The notes beneath the pieces were generated by a model. The model saw only the letters and a program-made list of their open reading frames with translations. It was not told where the DNA came from and searched no databases. The position numbers and the translations under genes are program-made. Below, piece by piece: positions 1-6,613 of a stretch of 64,000 nucleotides of DNA. The stretch lies in assembly GCF_014235765.1 (NCBI RefSeq), contig NZ_JACMYH010000001.1, positions 372,001-436,000 of the forward strand, in the 5' to 3' direction. The DNA is from Pseudomonas baltica (lineage in GTDB: Bacteria; Pseudomonadota; Gammaproteobacteria; Pseudomonadales; Pseudomonadaceae). Within the stretch, counting starts at the first letter, position 1. Every line of letters begins with the position of its first letter.

Positions 1-195
1 TTCTTCGTCGTCCGCACTGCCGGGGTCGACTTCAGGGTCCGATTTGAAATCGGGACTGAAGCGATTGCCTTCAGGGGTGGTTGGATCCCCGGTCTTGTCA
101 GGCTTGGAGTCGAGTAGCGGATCTTCGGGGTGGTTGCCCTGCGAATCGTCGGTATCACGCTCGACCGTGTTCGGTGCAGGTGTGTGTTCGCTCAT
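1..195 (-). CDS. Small acidic hydrophilic protein, 3' end beyond window
   Basis: The leftward frame opens with ATG at 195 and stays open to the window edge (65 codons seen). GGGAG lies about 7 bases upstream of the ATG, which supports this start. The protein (MSEHTPAPNTVERD...) is rich in Asp, Glu, Pro and Ser, has no hydrophobic stretch and looks intrinsically disordered. It follows the secreted-protein gene at 230-565 by 34 bases on the same strand, so the two may be co-transcribed. I do not recognise a family. Small acidic proteins of this kind often accompany stress genes in Pseudomonas, but that is only context. The C-terminus is unknown. Confidence 0.6.
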   Translation of the reverse strand, partial: MSEHTPAPNTVERDTDDSQGNHPEDPLLDSKPDKTGDPTTPEGNRFSPDFKSDPEVDPGSADDEE

Positions 196-229
196 GGTGT
201 TCTCCCGAGGTGGCTGGATGCGTGGCCGA

Positions 230-565
230 TCAGCGCTTGCCGCCTTCGGACCCGGTGCCGTCACCACCGTCCATGGCGCCCGAACCAGGTTCGGTCGTTG
301 CGCCACCCATTGAACTGCCTTCGGGGTTGCCGGTGTTCTGCGGCTTGATGTCGGTGCTGGTGCCGTTTCGCGGCGCGGCAGTGCCGTCGGTATTACGATT
401 AGCCATACCGGCATCGGTCCCCGCCGGCACACCTACCGCTGAAGGTACGGTGCCCTTGGCGGCTGGGTTGGTCGGACCGGTGCTGTTGTCGGCCATGGCC
501 GGTACGGCTGCAGCAGCCAACAAGCCTGCGAGCAACGCTGTGGTGATGTATTTCTGGCTTTTCAT
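230..565 (-). CDS. Small secreted Gly/Thr/Asn-rich protein
   Basis: This 111-residue protein begins with a clear Sec signal peptide: MKSQKY, then a hydrophobic Ala/Leu core, with an AMA-DN cleavage site near residue 25. The mature part is low-complexity (Gly, Thr, Asn, Pro, Ser) with few hydrophobic residues and no cysteines, so it is probably a disordered periplasmic or secreted protein. The start at 565 is chosen because AAGGAG sits 7-8 bases upstream; a longer in-frame start at 646 would place 27 residues before the signal peptide. I recognise no domain. It lies just upstream of the acidic protein gene, possibly in one unit. Confidence 0.7.
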   Translation of the reverse strand: MKSQKYITTALLAGLLAAAAVPAMADNSTGPTNPAAKGTVPSAVGVPAGTDAGMANRNTDGTAAPRNGTSTDIKPQNTGNPEGSSMGGATTEPGSGAMDGGDGTGSEGGKR

Positions 566-627
566 GGAGCTCTCCTTGTTCGTGAATGCTTCAGGCATTG
601 GGCTATGGGGGAGGCCAGGAGGTGCCC

Positions 628-681
628 GCATGCCGACGAACGGCATGCTTGGCTAACTTGGTGGGGGCGGCCGTCGGCCGC
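628..681. repeat. Two perfect inverted repeats between the Nramp-like gene and the secreted-protein gene
   Basis: GCATGCCG at 628-635 pairs perfectly with CGGCATGC at 641-648 across a 5-base loop. A second palindrome, GCGGCCG-t-CGGCCGC, lies at 667-681. Neither is followed by a T-run on either strand, so they are weak as intrinsic terminators. They may stall or protect the 3' end of the leftward transporter mRNA, or be binding sites. Confidence 0.4.
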
Positions 682-701
682 TCACAGGGGGGAAGGGGCG
701 A

Positions 702-1997
702 TCAAGCGAGCAATTGCATGCCCAGCTGGAAAGCGACCCATACGGCGAGGATGGTGGCGAAGCCCAGCGCGATGTTTTCGAACCAGTTGTTGCGATATTT
801 ACCGAGCAGCTTCTTCTGGTTGGACATGATCAGCAGGCCAAGGGAAATCACCGGCAAACCAATGATGTTCAGCGCGTTCACGCCGATGGTCAGGGTCACG
901 AAGTCGGGCATGCCTGGCAGCGACCACACCAGTGGCGTGACCAGAATGAACAGCATGAACCATTTGTGCATCGGGTCATGATGGAACTCCTTGCCGTACT
1001 TCTCGCGACGCTCCGGACGGATGTGCTGGAAGGCATCGGTGATCAGCATCGGGAAGGCAGTGGTCTTGCCAGCGATGCTGGCGAACAGCGTGGCGAACAC
1101 GCCGACGAAGAAGATCAGCCAGCCGCCGGTGCCGAAGAACATCTGCAGTGCCGAGCCCAAGTCGTCCAGGGTCTTCACTTCGATACCGTTGGGACGCAGG
1201 ATTTCCGCACCCACCACCCAGATGGCCAGGTTGATGATAATGCCGACGAACACCGCGAACAGCAGGTCGTTACGCTGGATGCGCTTGTGTTCAGGGCCTA
1301 CCCAGCCTTTCTGGCGCATTACGTAGGGGTGGACGAAGTTGGCGATCGAGCCGGCCACCGCACCGATCACCGATACCGCGACCAGCAGCGCGCCATGCAC
1401 GCCTTCATCCGGTGGAATGCTGAAGCCGATGGTCCCGGCCAGGATGCCGCCCACGTCCGGTTTGGACATGATCGCCAAGGCCATGAAAGCCAGGGTCATC
1501 AAGGCCAGCAGCCCTTTCATCACGCCTTCGATCAGCGAATAGACGTTGCGTCCCACCAGCAGCCACACACCCAGTACCACGGCAAAGGATGCCAACAAAG
1601 GCTGATTGATGTGCAGCAGGGTGGCCAATGCTTCGCCAGCGCCCTTGATCATGTAGGCGTTGGTCAAGTGGCCCATGATCAATGCGTAGCCCAGCATGAA
1701 CCAGGCGAAGAAAGGGTGCAGTTGTGCATAGCCCTGCAGGATGGTCATGCCCTGGTTGTTGCACAGTTGGAAGCGGGCAATGATGTTGACGATGAGGAAT
1801 CTGAGCAGTAGCGATACTGCCAGCACCCACATCATGGCATAGCCGTAGTTGGCGCCCGCCACGGAGGAGGTGATCAAGTCACCGGCGCCCAGCCATGACA
1901 GCACGGCGATAATGCCCGGTCCGATGATCTTGGCAAGGCGGCCCATGCGAGTCGTGGGAGCGGCCGCCTTTTTTTCGAGCGAGTGGGTACTCGTCAT
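702..1997 (-). CDS. Nramp-family membrane transporter, non-canonical
   Basis: A 431-residue polytopic membrane protein with the Nramp fold order: IIGPGI entry to TM1, an alternating series of about 11 hydrophobic segments, and a TM6 region near residues 210-235. The first helix reads LSWLGAGDLITSS where metal-transporting Nramps have the DPGN motif, and TM6 reads ANFVHPYVM without the canonical MPH pair. Both metal-coordinating positions therefore look altered, as in divergent Nramp branches (for example those linked to Mg2+ or other substrates). The substrate should not be assumed to be Mn2+ or Fe2+. AAGGGAA precedes the ATG at 1997. It is divergent from the 2207 gene. Confidence 0.8.
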   Translation of the reverse strand: MTSTHSLEKKAAAPTTRMGRLAKIIGPGIIAVLSWLGAGDLITSSVAGANYGYAMMWVLAVSLLLRFLIVNIIARFQLCNNQGMTILQGYAQLHPFFAWFMLGYALIMGHLTNAYMIKGAGEALATLLHINQPLLASFAVVLGVWLLVGRNVYSLIEGVMKGLLALMTLAFMALAIMSKPDVGGILAGTIGFSIPPDEGVHGALLVAVSVIGAVAGSIANFVHPYVMRQKGWVGPEHKRIQRNDLLFAVFVGIIINLAIWVVGAEILRPNGIEVKTLDDLGSALQMFFGTGGWLIFFVGVFATLFASIAGKTTAFPMLITDAFQHIRPERREKYGKEFHHDPMHKWFMLFILVTPLVWSLPGMPDFVTLTIGVNALNIIGLPVISLGLLIMSNQKKLLGKYRNNWFENIALGFATILAVWVAFQLGMQLLA

Positions 1998-2206
1998 TGG
2001 GTGAATTCCCTTTGTTGTTTTTGTGGATGGATCAGGGGGTCATTCAATCATGAGTTAGGATGTCATATGACCTGACAAGTTGCAAAAAGGTGTAGGGGGA
2101 TATTTCACATTTTTACGATTTCAATGACCGTACCCGCCGGTCGGCTGCGCTGAACCAATCCCGCCGCAGGCTTTCCGATGAGCCTTACCGCAAAAGGAAT
2201 GCAGAC

Positions 2207-2749
2207 ATGTCGCAGATTATCGTCGATGACATTCAGACGCCTGCCAGAGCCGACGCGGCAGCCGATGTGCTGATGTTCGGCAGCCCCAAGGATCGCCTGG
2301 ACTTCTACCGCAAGGAGATCCAGTACGAAACCTCCATTCTTTCCAACCGCACCGACGCCTATCTGTCCGCACAGTCTTTCCTGGTCATTGCCTATGCCTC
2401 GTCCATGGCCAACCTGAACCCGGAGTGGGGCAAGCTGTTCACCCTGGTCGTGCCGCCGCTGCTGGCGCTGTTCGGCCTGGTCAGCTCGCTGCATGCCTGG
2501 CCGGGCATCCGCTCGGCCTACGACATCATCGACCATTGGCATTTCAAGCAGAGCCAGTTGCTGGACAGCGAGCCGGCGATGGGCGCGGCCTATGACGAGT
2601 CGCCGCTGTTCAGCGAACGCGAGTCGAGTGAAAAGCGCTGGCGCGGAGCGTTGCTGTTCTCCATGAGATCGCCGTTCCTGTTCAGTGTGCTGTGGGTGTT
2701 GCTGGGTGTGTTCGCGGTGTATGCGCAGTACACCAATCCGGGCGGTTAG
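2207..2749 (+). CDS. Unrecognised small membrane protein
   Basis: A 180-residue protein with no family I can name. The N-terminal 60 residues are soluble and charged (DRLDFYRKEIQYETSIL), then hydrophobic segments lie near residues 62-75 and 84-102 and again at 153-175, giving about three membrane spans. The loop between spans two and three (about 50 residues) is strongly charged. The layout (short amphipathic N-terminus, helical hairpin, charged loop, last span) resembles small oligomeric bacterial membrane proteins, but this is only a shape comparison. AAGGAATG precedes the ATG at 2207. It stands alone between the divergent Nramp-like gene and the convergent MFS gene. Confidence 0.7.
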   Translation: MSQIIVDDIQTPARADAAADVLMFGSPKDRLDFYRKEIQYETSILSNRTDAYLSAQSFLVIAYASSMANLNPEWGKLFTLVVPPLLALFGLVSSLHAWPGIRSAYDIIDHWHFKQSQLLDSEPAMGAAYDESPLFSERESSEKRWRGALLFSMRSPFLFSVLWVLLGVFAVYAQYTNPGG

Positions 2750-2753
2750 AACG

Positions 2754-2780
2754 AAAAAGGCCCCTGCATGTGCAGGGGCC
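2754..2780 (-). terminator. Rho-independent terminator of the leftward MFS gene
   Basis: GGCCCCTGCA pairs perfectly with TGCAGGGGCC around a 2-base centre (2759-2780), and an A-run at 2754-2758 becomes a T-run when read leftward. It lies 22 bases after the MFS stop codon. Rightward reading from the 2207 gene gives the same hairpin but no T-run. Confidence 0.85.
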
Positions 2781-2801
2781 TTCGGGTGATGCGGGGGTAG
2801 A

Positions 2802-4190
2802 TCAGCGCACCGAACTGAAAGCCTCCTGGCGACTGCGCTCATACGCCTGCGGGTCCACTGCAGCGGCGCCTGGCTTGCCCAGCTCGTTCAACGGGATGCG
2901 ATAGGTCTCCTTGGCACAGAACGCTGCCAACGCTGCGATGCAGCACACACCCAAGGCCAGTGAACCCACTACCATGGGGATGTTGGCGGAGCCCGGTGGA
3001 GCCATCGCGGCGAACAGCACCGGAAGCATGGCGGTGATCAGCGTGCCGACATTCTGCGAAATGGCCATGGCCGAGACGCGGTAGCGGGTTTCGAAAAGCT
3101 CAGGGTAGAAACTTGGAAACACCGCGTTGTAGCCCTGGTAGAACACGCCCCACATCAGAATCGACATGCCGATGGCCAGCGGTACGTTATGCACGCTGAT
3201 CGCATACAGGTAGAAGAACGACAGGATGCCGGAGCTCAGTGCGCCACCGATGATCATCGGACGGCGGCCGATCCGGTCCGAGAGGTTACCCACGAACGGG
3301 ATCACGCACACCGCCACGATGTTGCCGATCACCGGGATCCACAGGTACACGCTCTTTGCGAAACCGATGCCGTAGGCCGGTTGCACCGCGTACGCGGCGC
3401 CGAAGATGGTCGCGACCACCGGAATCACGTTCATCAGCGCCATGCACATGACCAGGCCCATGTTCCGCCAGCTGTGCTTGAAAGCCTCCAGGACCGGCGA
3501 CTTGGTGATGGTGGCCCGCGCTTCCTGAGTTTCGAAGGCCGGGGTTTCACTGACCTCGCGGCGAATGATGTAGCCGGCGATCAGCACCACGGCACTGAGC
3601 AGGAACGGAATACGCCAGCCCCACGAGTTGAACGCTTCGTCCGGCATGAAATAGGCCAACGGAAGGAAAATCGCTGCGGCGAAGATTTGCCCGGCCTGCA
3701 CGCCCTGCAAGGTGAAACTGGCGTAGAAACCTCGCCGTCCGAACGGCGCGTGTTCCAGGACCATGGAACTGGCTCCGGAGATCTCCCCCGCGACCGCGAA
3801 GCCCTGGATCAAGCGCAGTACCACCAGCATGGCCGGTGCCCAGAGGCCGACCTGGCTGTAGGTCGGCAGCAGGCCGACGGCCATGGTGGCGAAGCCCATC
3901 AGGAACATGCACAACAGCAATACGTTCTTGCGGCCGCGGGTATCGCCCCAGTGGCCGAGGAAGAACGCGCCGATGGGGCGTGCAACGTAGCCTACGCCGT
4001 AGGTCGCCAACGAGGCGACAATGGCGACCTTGGGGTCGGTGTTGGGAAAGAAGATTTGCGGAAAGATCAACGCCGCGGCCTGGGCATAGATAAAGAAGTC
4101 GTAGTATTCCAGAGCGGAACCGACCCAACCGCTGGCGGTGGCCTTCTTGGTTTGCTGCGAGCCGTGCGATTCTGACTGAGCATGCGCCAT
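2802..4190 (-). CDS. MFS transporter, metabolite:H+ symporter (MHS) type
   Basis: A 462-residue, 12-span major facilitator. The start has the MHS-family signature: a short hydrophilic leader, then GSALEYYDFFIYAQAAALIF, the region with the acidic and aromatic residues typical of the ShiA/ProP/citrate-symporter branch. Loop 2-3 carries GHWGDTRGRKNVL (the MFS motif GxxxDRxGRR) and the second half repeats it as GNLSDRIGRRPM. The substrate is not evident; MHS members carry organic acids, shikimate, betaines or aromatics with protons. GGAG lies 7 bases upstream of the ATG. No catabolic enzyme is adjacent to suggest a substrate. A palindromic candidate operator sits about 95 bases upstream. Confidence 0.85.
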   Translation of the reverse strand: MAHAQSESHGSQQTKKATASGWVGSALEYYDFFIYAQAAALIFPQIFFPNTDPKVAIVASLATYGVGYVARPIGAFFLGHWGDTRGRKNVLLLCMFLMGFATMAVGLLPTYSQVGLWAPAMLVVLRLIQGFAVAGEISGASSMVLEHAPFGRRGFYASFTLQGVQAGQIFAAAIFLPLAYFMPDEAFNSWGWRIPFLLSAVVLIAGYIIRREVSETPAFETQEARATITKSPVLEAFKHSWRNMGLVMCMALMNVIPVVATIFGAAYAVQPAYGIGFAKSVYLWIPVIGNIVAVCVIPFVGNLSDRIGRRPMIIGGALSSGILSFFYLYAISVHNVPLAIGMSILMWGVFYQGYNAVFPSFYPELFETRYRVSAMAISQNVGTLITAMLPVLFAAMAPPGSANIPMVVGSLALGVCCIAALAAFCAKETYRIPLNELGKPGAAAVDPQAYERSRQEAFSSVR

Positions 4191-4285
4191 GCTGTGTCTC
4201 CGTTGTTTTTATTATGAAGCATTGGAACCGTTGGCTTCGTTTTCACCCCGGTGCAGGCGACGCTGCGTGCGCTGGAGTGAGGCAA

Positions 4286-4301
4286 AACTAACTGGGTAGT
4301 T
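4286..4301. promoter_or_regulatory. Candidate operator upstream of the MFS gene
   Basis: AACTAACTGGGTAGTT is a near-palindrome (six of eight base pairs match) in the leader of the MFS gene, about 95 bases from its start. The size and symmetry would suit a TetR- or MarR-type repressor. No regulator of those types is in the window; the adjacent MocR gene is another possible partner. This is inference only. Confidence 0.3.
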
Positions 4302-4554
4302 AATGTTTAGCAGTGGTGCCGAATGGGTGTCAATACGGCTGCATGCCAGGGTTGGAGCGGTCCGTGAGCCGGGCTGCATGCAAGACTGCCCCAAGTGGGT
4401 TCGGGTTTCAACCGACAGTGCCGGAATAGAGCGCTGCGCAGGCGCATGGAACGGGTTGCGCGCGGGTGTGATCGGTGCCTAGCTTGCTTGCTATTGTAGC
4501 CGCTGATCGCACACATTTGATTTTTGATCCACACCAGTGCGCGGCGCTCCCGGA

Positions 4555-4575
4555 CGCGGCTTGCGCCGCTGCTAC
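4555..4575 (-). repeat. REP element, family A (single copy)
   Basis: The inverted form of the family A core (GTAGCAGCGGCGCAAGC plus CGCG) occurs here; GCGGC and GCCGC arms form a small hairpin around a 4-base loop. The same family forms the array at 48588-48876 and the pair at 57995-58078. Confidence 0.8.
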
Positions 4576-4626
4576 AGGTTCTCGGTTCCACCGCATCCCC
4601 CGGTCGGCCAAGAACCCGAATCCCCC

Positions 4627-4650
4627 GTAGGAGCGGTCAGCGGCCGCGAA
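4627..4650 (+). repeat. REP element, family B (single half-unit)
   Basis: GTAGGAGCGGTCAGCGGCCG followed by CGAA matches the left arm of the family B inverted pairs at 35269-35355 and 61019-61213. The facing right arm is not present here, so this is an orphan half-element, only about 50 bases from a family A copy. Confidence 0.8.
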
Positions 4651-4716
4651 GAGAGCGCCGCGGTACGTCGTTCAATGCACGGTGTGTCATTTGCTGCAGC
4701 TGATTGCGCGTGCGGC

Positions 4717-6132
4717 TCAGGCCAACTCGCGGACCAGATTGCCCAGCGTCTGCATGGCGGCCAACTGAACCTTGCCCATCGGCGAGCCGTAGTTCAAACG
4801 AATGCAGTTGCCGAATCGGCCGCTGGCGGAAAAGATCGGGCCCGGCGCAATGCTGATGCCTTGCGCCAACGCCAGGCGAAACAACTGCAGCGAATCGACT
4901 CTTGTCGGCAATTCGAGCCACAGGAAGTACCCACCCTCGGGGCGACTTACCCGGGTGTCTTGGGGAAAATAACGCGCGATGGCCGCCATCATTGCTTGCT
5001 GCTGGCCCTGCAGTGCACCGCGCAACCGATGCAGGTGTCGATCATAGCCGCCGTGTTGAAGGTAGTCGGCAATGGCCGCCTGACCCGGCACCGAAGCGCA
5101 GATCGAGGTCATGATCTTCAGGCGCTCGACTTTCTGCGCAAAGCGTCCGGCAGCGACCCAGCCGATCCTGTACCCGGGTGCCAGGCTTTTGGCGAACGAT
5201 CCGCAATGCAGCACCCAGCCATCGCTGTCATAGGCCTTGGCCGGGCGCGGCGCGTGTTGGCCGAAGTACAGCTCGGCGTACACGTCATCTTCGATCAAGG
5301 GCACCTGGTGTTCATGCAGCAGCGCTACCAGTTGACGCTTGCGCGCCTCCGGCATGCTTGCACCGATCGGATTCTGGAACGTCGGCATGCACCAGCATGC
5401 CTTGATCGGCAGGCGCTGCAGAGCGTTGGCCAAGGCATCCACGTCCAACCCGTCGCGCGGATGGGTGGGAATTTCAACCGCCTTGAGCTTGAGCCGTTCC
5501 AGCACTTGCAGGCAGGCGTAGAACGCCGGTGCCTCGATCGCCACCATGTCGCACGGCTCGGTCACCGCCTGCAGGCACAGGTTCAAGGCTTCCAGTGCGC
5601 CGTTGGTGATCAGCAACTCATCGACCGGCAGGTTGATGCCGGCTATGTTGTAGCGCAAGGCGATCTGCCGGCGCAGCTCGGGGCTGCCCGGCGACAGATC
5701 GGTGACCGTTTCGCGCGGGTGCATGGCTCGGCTGGTACTGGCCAGCGAGCGCGCCAGGCGCGGCAATGGAAACAGGTCAGGGCTGGGAAAGGCAGACCCC
5801 AGTGGCACCGTGTTCGGATCCTTGATCGAATCGAGGATGGAAAACACCAGCTCACTGACGTCGACATCGGTCGACTCGGCCAGCACCTGCGAGGTCGCCG
5901 AGGGCTCCTCCAGCGATCGTTCGGCCAAGGCATTGACGAAGTAGCCGGAACGCGGACGGGCGCGGATCATTCCGCGTCGCTCGAGCAGGTAATAGGCCTG
6001 GAACACCGTAGAGGGGCTGACACCCTGAGTCTGGCTGGCATGTCGCACGGAGGGCACGCGCTCGTCGGGCTTCAGCACGCCGGTGCGAATGAGCTCGGCG
6101 ATGTGGTGGGCAAACTGCTCGTAGCGTTTCAT
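4717..6132 (-). CDS. MocR-type regulator: GntR wHTH fused to class I aminotransferase
   Basis: 471 residues. The first 70 form a GntR winged helix-turn-helix (IAELIRTGVLKPDERVPSVR, then GVSPSTVFQAYYLLERRGMI). The rest is a fold-type I aminotransferase domain with the PLP lysine in SFAKSLAPGYRIGWV near residue 315 and the cofactor-binding stretch GALEALNLCL near residue 190. MocR proteins are transcription factors that use PLP or an amino-acid aldimine as effector rather than as an enzyme cofactor. The start at 6132 (MKRYEQF) matches where the GntR domain should begin; an in-frame ATG at 6204 would add 24 unlikely residues. The target is unknown. Neighbouring genes give no amino-acid pathway. 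Confidence 0.88.
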   Translation of the reverse strand: MKRYEQFAHHIAELIRTGVLKPDERVPSVRHASQTQGVSPSTVFQAYYLLERRGMIRARPRSGYFVNALAERSLEEPSATSQVLAESTDVDVSELVFSILDSIKDPNTVPLGSAFPSPDLFPLPRLARSLASTSRAMHPRETVTDLSPGSPELRRQIALRYNIAGINLPVDELLITNGALEALNLCLQAVTEPCDMVAIEAPAFYACLQVLERLKLKAVEIPTHPRDGLDVDALANALQRLPIKACWCMPTFQNPIGASMPEARKRQLVALLHEHQVPLIEDDVYAELYFGQHAPRPAKAYDSDGWVLHCGSFAKSLAPGYRIGWVAAGRFAQKVERLKIMTSICASVPGQAAIADYLQHGGYDRHLHRLRGALQGQQQAMMAAIARYFPQDTRVSRPEGGYFLWLELPTRVDSLQLFRLALAQGISIAPGPIFSASGRFGNCIRLNYGSPMGKVQLAAMQTLGNLVRELA

Positions 6133-6231
6133 GACCGGCCTGGGTCCATGGGCGAGGGCCGCACTATGCCACAGCGGTGCGCACAGCCGGCAGGCCATGC
6201 GCACATGGCTTGCCGGTGACCAGTGCCGGGT

Positions 6232-6405
6232 TCAGGCCTGGATCGGCGCAGGGTCGATGGGAGGGTCGCCAATCGGGGTGGGTGGCACGGTCGGTTGCAC
6301 CGGGACACCGTCCGGATCGTCTTGAGGCACCGTGGGTGGCACGTCCGGCAGGGGAGGTTCGTCGATGTTCGGATCCGTTGGTTCAGGCGGAAGGGGAAGG
6401 TTCAT
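6232..6405 (-). CDS. Proline/aspartate-rich miniprotein
   Basis: A 57-residue protein made almost only of Pro, Asp, Val, Thr, Ile and Glu, with repeated PP, DP and PPxxP blocks such as PLPDVPPTVPQDDP. It has no cysteine, no signal peptide and no membrane segment, and must be extended and disordered. AGAGG lies 7 bases before the ATG at 6405, supporting a real gene; the in-frame ATG at 6450 is less well placed. It is divergent from glgE with about 200 bases between the starts. Function unknown; I do not recognise a named family. Confidence 0.6.
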   Translation of the reverse strand: MNLPLPPEPTDPNIDEPPLPDVPPTVPQDDPDGVPVQPTVPPTPIGDPPIDPAPIQA

Positions 6406-6503
6406 AGGGCGGCCTCTGGTGGGTAATGGACATATGCCTGTGGTAGACATCGTTTACAACGATTTCGGTCCGTCCAAGCGCGTTGCAACGTGTAAAAGCA
6501 TAT

Positions 6504-6530
6504 GAACTTTCCCTCGAGGCTTGGCTCCGA
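6504..6530 (+). promoter_or_regulatory. AlgU (sigma-22) type promoter of the glgE-treS-glgB operon
   Basis: GAACTT at 6504-6509, a 16-base spacer, then TCCGA at 6526-6530 match the Pseudomonas AlgU/RpoE consensus GAACTT-N16/17-TCTGA at all six -35 positions and four of five -10 positions. The expected transcript would begin near 6537, leaving a leader of about 75 bases before the glgE ATG at 6614. That rules out the longer in-frame start at 6521. AlgU control of trehalose genes under osmotic stress is established in pseudomonads. Confidence 0.65.
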
Positions 6531-6613
6531 ACCTAAGCGAAAGACAAACCCGGTTCACTTCACCGCTTGCACAAGCACAACAGCGTCCAGGTGACGCACA
6601 GGAGCGAGGCTCG

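Larger units (their letters stand above)
4191..4716. other. 526-base intergenic region upstream of the MFS gene
   Basis: This stretch holds the promoter side of the leftward MFS gene and the end of the leftward MocR gene. I see no credible coding frame. It contains a 16-base near-palindrome (4286-4301) that could bind a regulator and two REP elements of different families (4555-4575 and 4627-4650). The part nearest the MFS gene is lower in GC than the flanking genes, as expected for a promoter. Confidence 0.6.

Noticed and set aside
6521..6613. Upstream in-frame ATG of glgE
   Set aside because: It lies inside the AlgU-type promoter and before the expected transcript start; the ATG at 6614 has a better ribosome site.
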